Origin: Sulfitobacter mediterraneus
GTDB taxonomy: Bacteria; Pseudomonadota; Alphaproteobacteria; Rhodobacterales; Rhodobacteraceae
Direction: 5' to 3'
Assembly: GCF_016801775.1 (NCBI RefSeq)
Contig: NZ_CP069005.1
Span: 62,001 to 126,000 of the forward strand
DNA length: 64,000 nt
Shown here: positions 59,153 through 64,000 of the stretch, one piece after another
Numbering within the stretch: position 1 is the first letter of the stretch
How the letters are laid out: each line of letters starts with the position of its first letter
Made by a program: the position numbers and the translations under genes
Notes under the pieces: model-generated
Told to the model about the DNA's origin: nothing
What the model saw: the letters and a program-made list of their open reading frames with translations, nothing else
The model's database searches: none

Positions 59153-60382
59153 ATGATTGACCCGTCTCGCATCAAACCGCCGCATATCACGCTGAGCAAC
59201 TGGCGCGCACCGGAGCATATCCCATGGGCGCTGTCGCACTTCAGCTTTATGCCCACGGTGGATGTTGCTCGCGCTGGACAGGTGTCGCCGCTGCCTGCAT
59301 CGCCACGCAATGACATTGAGGCCTTTCGTTTCGATCATGAGGGCCGGACCGGCACTTTGATCGACGCCCTCAGCGGCGATAGTGCTGATGGCTATATCGT
59401 TCTCAAGGATGGCAAGGTGCTATATGAAGGCTATTTCGGCGCCTTTCAAAGCCATGACAAACATCTTTGGGCCTCGACCACCAAATCGATCATCGGATCA
59501 TTGTTCGGGGTGCTGATCGACCACTACGGTATCGACCCCGAGCAAACACCGGCAGACTATGTGCCCGCATTGGTCGGCAGCGCCTTTGCCCACTCCAGCC
59601 TGCGGCAAGTGTTGAACATGGTCTCGGCCCTCGATTTTTCCGAGGAATACGACGATATGGTGCCCGGATCCGTGCATCTGGAGTATTTCCGCAGGCTGGG
59701 GTTGGTGCCCGCCTGGGACCTGATGCAAATGGACCCGCGAAAAGACAGCACTCCGCGCGGCGCGCGCGGGTTTCTGCCGGCCTTTCGGCTGAACTCAGGG
59801 CTGACGCATGGAACGACCTTTGAATACCACTCGCCGAACGTGGATGTGATCGGCTGGGTGATCGAGGCGGTGACCGGACTGCCCCTGGCCGAGTTCATTC
59901 GCAAATACCTGTGGGCCAGACTGCAAACCGAACATGATGCGTTCCTGTGTGCCGACACCGAGTTCAACCCGATTGCCACGGGCGGTTTTAACTCCACCCT
60001 GCGCGACGCAGCCCGATTCGGGCTGATGGCGCTGAACGAAGGTCGGGTGGGCGACGATCAGGTCATTGGCGCAGACTGGATGGCCGACACATACGCGCTG
60101 CGCGATCAGGATCGTCTGGCATGGCAACGCAGCATCTTTGCGGACCCGACCGCAATCACCCATATGCCGGACTTTGGCGGCTATCGCAGTTTCTGGTGGA
60201 TCTGCGATGCAGAGCAGGGTGAGCGCGCCGCGATCGGAATCTACGGCCAGATGATCTATGTAAACAAATCCACCAAAACCGTGATCGCAAGCTTTTCCAG
60301 CCCCGACTTTACCTCGAATGCGCGGCGGCCCTCTTTCAAACGTGTGTTACGAGGCAACCGGGCCTTGGCCGCAGCCCTGTGA
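59153..60382 (+). CDS. Serine hydrolase of the beta-lactamase/transpeptidase fold
   Basis: Predicted 409-residue enzyme. The S-x-x-K motif is WASTTKSIIGSLFG near residue 107, and the Y-x-N-like motif is EYHSPNVDVIGWVIE near residue 224, giving the penicillin-binding/class C beta-lactamase pattern. Without a signal peptide it is cytoplasmic and resembles 6-aminohexanoate-dimer hydrolases and esterases. Inferred role: hydrolyse an amide or ester imported by the TRAP system. Start 20 bases after dctM with AACAGGAG upstream. Confidence 0.85.
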   Translation: MIDPSRIKPPHITLSNWRAPEHIPWALSHFSFMPTVDVARAGQVSPLPASPRNDIEAFRFDHEGRTGTLIDALSGDSADGYIVLKDGKVLYEGYFGAFQSHDKHLWASTTKSIIGSLFGVLIDHYGIDPEQTPADYVPALVGSAFAHSSLRQVLNMVSALDFSEEYDDMVPGSVHLEYFRRLGLVPAWDLMQMDPRKDSTPRGARGFLPAFRLNSGLTHGTTFEYHSPNVDVIGWVIEAVTGLPLAEFIRKYLWARLQTEHDAFLCADTEFNPIATGGFNSTLRDAARFGLMALNEGRVGDDQVIGADWMADTYALRDQDRLAWQRSIFADPTAITHMPDFGGYRSFWWICDAEQGERAAIGIYGQMIYVNKSTKTVIASFSSPDFTSNARRPSFKRVLRGNRALAAAL

Positions 60383-60410
60383 CAGACCCACTACCAAAAG
60401 GACGACGAAA

Positions 60411-62045
60411 ATGACGAAACACTGGCTCAAGACCTATGACGCGGGCGTTCCGGAAACGATCAATGCCGATGCCTACCCGTCAATTGTGTCTTTGTTCGAG
60501 GACTCCGCAGCCAGATACGCCGATCTGGTGGCGTTTGAGTGTTTTGGACAAACCATGACCTATGCGCAGGTGGACCAGGCCAGCCGGGCCTTTGCCGCCT
60601 GGTTGCAAACAGAACTGGGTGTGCAAAAGGGCGACCGCATCGCTTTGATGTGTCCGAATATTTTTGCCTTTCCGGTGGCAATGCTGGGCATCCTGCGTTC
60701 CGGCGCCTGCCAGGTGAACGTCAACCCACTCTACACCCCGCGCGAGCTTGAGCATCAGCTGAATGACTCGGGTGCCGAAACCATCGTGATCTTCAGCGGA
60801 TCGACCCCGGTTCTGGCCGAGATTGTCGCCAACACGCCGGTAAAACGGGTGATCTCGGTTGACCTTGGCGATGGGGCTGACCTGCCGATCCCGTCCCCCC
60901 AGGTGGATGCGCGGCTCAGCAACGTCACCCCGATGGCCGAGGCGCTGAGCCAGGGGGCAGGGAGGACCTATGCCGATGCCGGTCTTGGCGGCGAGGACCT
61001 GTTGTTCTTTCAATACACCGGCGGAACAACCGGCCCCTCCAAGGGCGCGGTACTGAAACATCGCAATGTGGTCGCCAACCTTGAGCAATACAAAGCCTTC
61101 CTGCCCGAGGCGTCGGTCCCGACCAAAGAGGTCATGGTCGGGGCCCTGCCGCTCTATCACATCTTCGGCCTGACGATTTCGCTGGCCTATATGTCCCTGG
61201 GCGGCCGGGTCGTGCTGATCCCGAACCCGCGCGACATTGACGCCTTTCTTGACGCTATCAAAAACGCCGGGATCACCGTGTTTCCCGCAGTGAACACGCT
61301 GTTTGCAGGTTTGGCGATGCATCCGGGCACCAAGGACGTGGACTTTTCCAAACTCAAGGTTTCGATCGGCGGCGGTGCGGCGATCATTGAAACGGTGTCT
61401 GACAATTGGAAGGCCCTGACCGGTCGCCCGATCACCGAAGGTTACGGTCTGTCCGAAACCGCCCCGCTGTTGTCGATTGTCCCCATGGGCGTGGGGAAAT
61501 TCACAGGCTCTTGCGGATTGCCCGTGTCATCGACGGACATCAGGCTTTTGGATGAGGACGACAACGAGGTGGCCATTGGCGCACGTGGCGAGATTTGCGC
61601 CGCAGGACCGCAGGTGATGGCGGGCTACTGGAACAAACCCGAGGCCACCGCCGAGGCGTTCACCGCCGACGGGTTTTTTCGCACGGGCGACATCGGCGTG
61701 TTCGACGGGAATGGGTATCTGCGCATCGTCGACCGCAAGAAGGACATGATTATCGTCAGCGGCTTCAACGTCTTTCCCAATGAGATTGAGGCCGTGGTCA
61801 CGGCGGTCGATGGGGTGGCCGAATGTGCTTGTGTCGGCGTGCCAGACGAAAAGACAGGCGAAGCCGTGAGCGTCTTTGTGGTCAGAAAACCGGGCGCTGA
61901 GGTCACTGATGAGGCCATCCTGACCCATTGTCGCAAGGAAATGACCGCCTACAAGGTGCCGCGCAGGATCACCTATGTCGATGAGTTGCCCAAGTCCGGC
62001 GTCGGCAAGATTCTGCGCCGTGAGCTGCGCAAAGCAAGCGCATGA
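60411..62045 (+). CDS. Acyl-CoA ligase (AMP-binding)
   Basis: Predicted 544-residue adenylate-forming ligase. The AMP-binding P-loop is FQYTGGTTGPSKGAVL (near residue 205), followed by ITEGYGLSETAPLL (near 344), FRTGDIGVFDGNGYL and IIVSGFNVFPNEIE, and the final catalytic Lys in LPKSGVGKILRREL. FadD-like in length and order. The ATG at 60411 follows AAAAGGACG. It would activate a carboxylic acid released by the serine hydrolase. Confidence 0.92.
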   Translation: MTKHWLKTYDAGVPETINADAYPSIVSLFEDSAARYADLVAFECFGQTMTYAQVDQASRAFAAWLQTELGVQKGDRIALMCPNIFAFPVAMLGILRSGACQVNVNPLYTPRELEHQLNDSGAETIVIFSGSTPVLAEIVANTPVKRVISVDLGDGADLPIPSPQVDARLSNVTPMAEALSQGAGRTYADAGLGGEDLLFFQYTGGTTGPSKGAVLKHRNVVANLEQYKAFLPEASVPTKEVMVGALPLYHIFGLTISLAYMSLGGRVVLIPNPRDIDAFLDAIKNAGITVFPAVNTLFAGLAMHPGTKDVDFSKLKVSIGGGAAIIETVSDNWKALTGRPITEGYGLSETAPLLSIVPMGVGKFTGSCGLPVSSTDIRLLDEDDNEVAIGARGEICAAGPQVMAGYWNKPEATAEAFTADGFFRTGDIGVFDGNGYLRIVDRKKDMIIVSGFNVFPNEIEAVVTAVDGVAECACVGVPDEKTGEAVSVFVVRKPGAEVTDEAILTHCRKEMTAYKVPRRITYVDELPKSGVGKILRRELRKASA

Positions 62046-62938
62046 AGGCGGTTGCCCCACATCCGGCATTGGCATATGCCGTCATGGCCCTTGGGGCGAT
62101 AGGGCTGACGCTGGGGGACTTCTTTATCAAGAAATCCTCGATCGACGGTGTTTCGATTGCGGCCCTGCTTTTGTTTGCCTGGCCTCTGACCGCAGCAAGC
62201 TTGGTTTTGTTGGCAAAACTGCAGGGGGGGATCCGGCATCACCTCTATCCCCATGCGCCCCGCAAACTGTTGATCCGCGCTGGCCTGCTGCTGGTCATGT
62301 CGGTGCTGAACATCTCGTCACTGTCGCTCAATCCCTACGGGCAGCATGCCATGCTGTTCCAGTTGTCCCCGGCCTTTGCCTTGTTGATTGGCGTGACCTT
62401 TCTGGGAGAACGGCTGACAGCGCATGTGGTTCTGGTGTTGCTGGCCTGCCTTGTCGGGACATGGTTGATCCTGAACCCGGGGCTGGGAGGGATGGCAGTT
62501 ACTTTGCTTTTGGCGGTTGCCGCGGCGATATCGAATGCCATGACAAACGTCTATATGGCGTCAAACCGCGCGGCGGCAACGCCGATCGGCTTTACCTTTT
62601 GGGCGGTGAACGGAGTTGTGCTTGTGGCCGCAGCGTACTGGATTCTGGCAGAGCGCACCCTGCCGCCGCTGTCTTCGCAACTCTGGATTCAACTAAGCGC
62701 GATGTGTGCGGTTTCAGGGATCGTGCTGGCCAGTCTGGCCATGCAACTTGCCGGCAGTGATATCGGCAGAGTAACCATCATGCTTTATACTCAGATGCCG
62801 GTCGCTTTGGGGCTGGGATGGCTTGCATTCTGTGAACGACCCACAATAGTGGCCATGCTGGGCGGCGTGCTGATTGTGCTCGCCGGTGCCTCCATTCCGC
62901 TCGTGGCGGTATACAAAACCGAAAGGACGACGGCATGA
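62042..62938 (+). CDS. EamA/DMT-family transporter
   Basis: Predicted 298-residue membrane protein with ten transmembrane helices in two EamA repeats (first repeat ends near YGQHAMLFQLSPAFALLIGV; second near GRVTIMLYTQMPVALGLGWL). It overlaps the ligase gene and the TetR gene by four bases each (ATGA). It may export a product or by-product; direction and substrate are unknown. Confidence 0.85.
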   Translation: MKAVAPHPALAYAVMALGAIGLTLGDFFIKKSSIDGVSIAALLLFAWPLTAASLVLLAKLQGGIRHHLYPHAPRKLLIRAGLLLVMSVLNISSLSLNPYGQHAMLFQLSPAFALLIGVTFLGERLTAHVVLVLLACLVGTWLILNPGLGGMAVTLLLAVAAAISNAMTNVYMASNRAAATPIGFTFWAVNGVVLVAAAYWILAERTLPPLSSQLWIQLSAMCAVSGIVLASLAMQLAGSDIGRVTIMLYTQMPVALGLGWLAFCERPTIVAMLGGVLIVLAGASIPLVAVYKTERTTA

Positions 62939-63573
62939 GAAAACCGGACACCGACAGCTATCGACCCACAAAACAGGCACGCAGCGCCCGGTCCGAGCAA
63001 CTCTTGCTGGATGCCGCAGAAGCGCTTTTTGCCGAACACGGATTTCAGGGTACCAAGGTGACGGACATCATCGAACGATCGGGCTGTTCGATCGGAACCT
63101 TCTATCACCGGTTTGGCGACAAGGAAGGTTTGGCGCGTGTGCTCATCCATCGCTTTATCGAAGATGGCACGACCATGATCGACGCCCTGGACCTGAGCCG
63201 CTCAAAGTGCGGTGATCTGCCGGGAATGCTGCGTTATCTCGCCGGAGTTCTCTACGACACAATGACCGACAAGTTGGGCGTCTACAGGGCGTCGCAGCGG
63301 TTGAACTCGCTCGCCTCCAAAGGTGAGGTGAACACCGCCGTGCTGGTAGCCCCACTGGCAGCTCACGTTCTGGTCCATGCCGCCGATTACAGCGACGAGA
63401 TCTCGGCCCCGGACGGTGAGGCAGCGTTGCGTCAGGCTCTGCAGCTTATTGTCATGATCACATGGCAGACTCGTTTGGGCGCCGGAACTCTGTTTCCAAA
63501 GGACAGGGGCCCACTCATTGAGATGATGGTCAAGTCCGCGATGGGGCTGTTGAAAGAGGACGCCAAGAGATGA
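62935..63573 (+). CDS. TetR/AcrR-family regulator
   Basis: Predicted 212-residue repressor. The helix-turn-helix (ALFAEHGFQGTKVTDIIERS, CSIGTFYHRFGDKEGL) covers residues about 30-75; the C-terminal ligand-binding domain is helical. It overlaps the transporter and the amidohydrolase genes by four bases, and probably controls the whole cluster, possibly through 56153-56191. Confidence 0.9.
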   Translation: MRKPDTDSYRPTKQARSARSEQLLLDAAEALFAEHGFQGTKVTDIIERSGCSIGTFYHRFGDKEGLARVLIHRFIEDGTTMIDALDLSRSKCGDLPGMLRYLAGVLYDTMTDKLGVYRASQRLNSLASKGEVNTAVLVAPLAAHVLVHAADYSDEISAPDGEAALRQALQLIVMITWQTRLGAGTLFPKDRGPLIEMMVKSAMGLLKEDAKR

Positions 63574-64000
63574 ACGAGATCACGGTCTTCACCGCCAAAC
63601 GTGTCCACACGATGAGCGACAGCGCGCCAACCGCGACGGCTGTGGCGGTGCGTGACGGCATTATTCTCGAAGCGGGCACGCTGGAGAGCCTCGCGCCCTG
63701 GCTCGAGGCGCATCCTCACAGGATCGACACCCGTTTTGCCGACAAGATCATGATGCCGGGGTTCATTGATCCGCATCTGCACCCCTTTATTGGCGCCGTC
63801 CTGTTGCCGACCGCCTTTGTCACCGCGTTCGAATGGAAAGTGCCTGGGCAGGATGTTCCGGCAACACGCGGCCACGCAGAATACCTTGAGGCTGTGCGCG
63901 CGGCGGTGGCCAGGGACGATGGCTCAAAACCAATTTTCGTCACTTGGGGCTATCATCAGATCTGGCACGGAGATGTCACGCGCGAAGAGTTGAATGACAT
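63570..64000 (+). CDS. Amidohydrolase (YtcJ-like), cut by the window end
   Basis: The first 143 residues of a metal-dependent amidohydrolase. KIMMPGFIDPHLHPFIGAVL near residue 62 is the typical HxH metal-binding segment after a short N-terminal beta domain (TVFTAKRVHTMS, VAVRDGIILEAG). The rest lies beyond 64000. It overlaps tetR by four bases and fits a cluster that breaks down an amide or ester substrate. Confidence 0.85.
   Translation, partial: MNEITVFTAKRVHTMSDSAPTATAVAVRDGIILEAGTLESLAPWLEAHPHRIDTRFADKIMMPGFIDPHLHPFIGAVLLPTAFVTAFEWKVPGQDVPATRGHAEYLEAVRAAVARDDGSKPIFVTWGYHQIWHGDVTREELND

Noticed and set aside
1..64000. CRISPR array, tRNA, rRNA or replication initiator gene
   Set aside because: I looked for regularly spaced repeats, tRNA-like ends and RepA/RepC-like proteins and saw none. 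The three AT-rich motif copies are single sites, not an array.

Overview
The window looks like part of a large mobile replicon (conjugative plasmid or integrative conjugative element) of a GC-rich alphaproteobacterium. Rhodobacteraceae (roseobacter group) is most likely, judging from the type of ParB, strawberry-notch, DUF736 and DUF2493 accessory genes, the VirB/VirD4 apparatus and the TRAP and ABC transport cargo. No replication initiator, rRNA, tRNA or CRISPR array was seen, so plasmid and ICE cannot be told apart here. All identifications come from reading motifs; no database search was possible.

Layout. (1) 1-12.2 kb: plasmid/ICE maintenance genes on the + strand: a ParB-like protein, several small conserved hypotheticals, a PrlF/YhaV toxin-antitoxin pair, a 1420-residue methyltransferase-helicase of the strawberry notch type and a tandem DUF736 protein. 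Many of these genes have strongly structured leaders. (2) 12.3-19.2 kb: a rhomboid protease, then a minus-strand operon under an RpiR-type regulator with a polar amino-acid ABC importer, an enolase-superfamily racemase and a GNAT acyltransferase, probably for acylated or D-amino acids. (3) 19.5-22.0 kb: a short tyrosine recombinase that appears to lack its first catalytic Arg, and an IS1182-type insertion sequence with visible terminal repeats. (4) 22.2-28.2 kb: a four-gene operon (TIR protein, zinc ribbon, small protein, 1438-residue NACHT-like STAND NTPase) that I regard as a candidate undescribed anti-phage system. (5) 28.2-37.2 kb: DUF2493 and GSU2403-type nucleotidyltransferase genes, a hairpin-rich gene-free stretch that may be the oriT, and the MobC/VirD1, VirD2-like relaxase and VirD4 genes. 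(6) 37.4-42.6 kb: a second defence-like insertion with a repeat-containing membrane protein and a Gabija-like pair (OLD nuclease plus UvrD-type helicase). (7) 42.8-54.4 kb: the minus-strand VirB mating-pair operon, virB2 to virB11 plus two lytic transglycosylases and a 55-residue VirB7-like lipoprotein. (8) 54.5-55.6 kb: small genes including an XRE regulator. (9) 56.2-64.0 kb: a catabolic cluster with a TRAP transporter, serine hydrolase, acyl-CoA ligase, DMT exporter, TetR regulator and an amidohydrolase cut by the window end.

How it fits together: relaxase, VirD4 and VirB proteins would move the element. ParB and the toxin-antitoxin pair would keep it. The two defence cassettes sit next to or inside the transfer modules, and the two metabolic clusters flank the core. 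An AT-rich motif shared by the promoters of mobC, of the VirB operon and of an unknown gene at 11.65 kb suggests that transfer functions are co-regulated.
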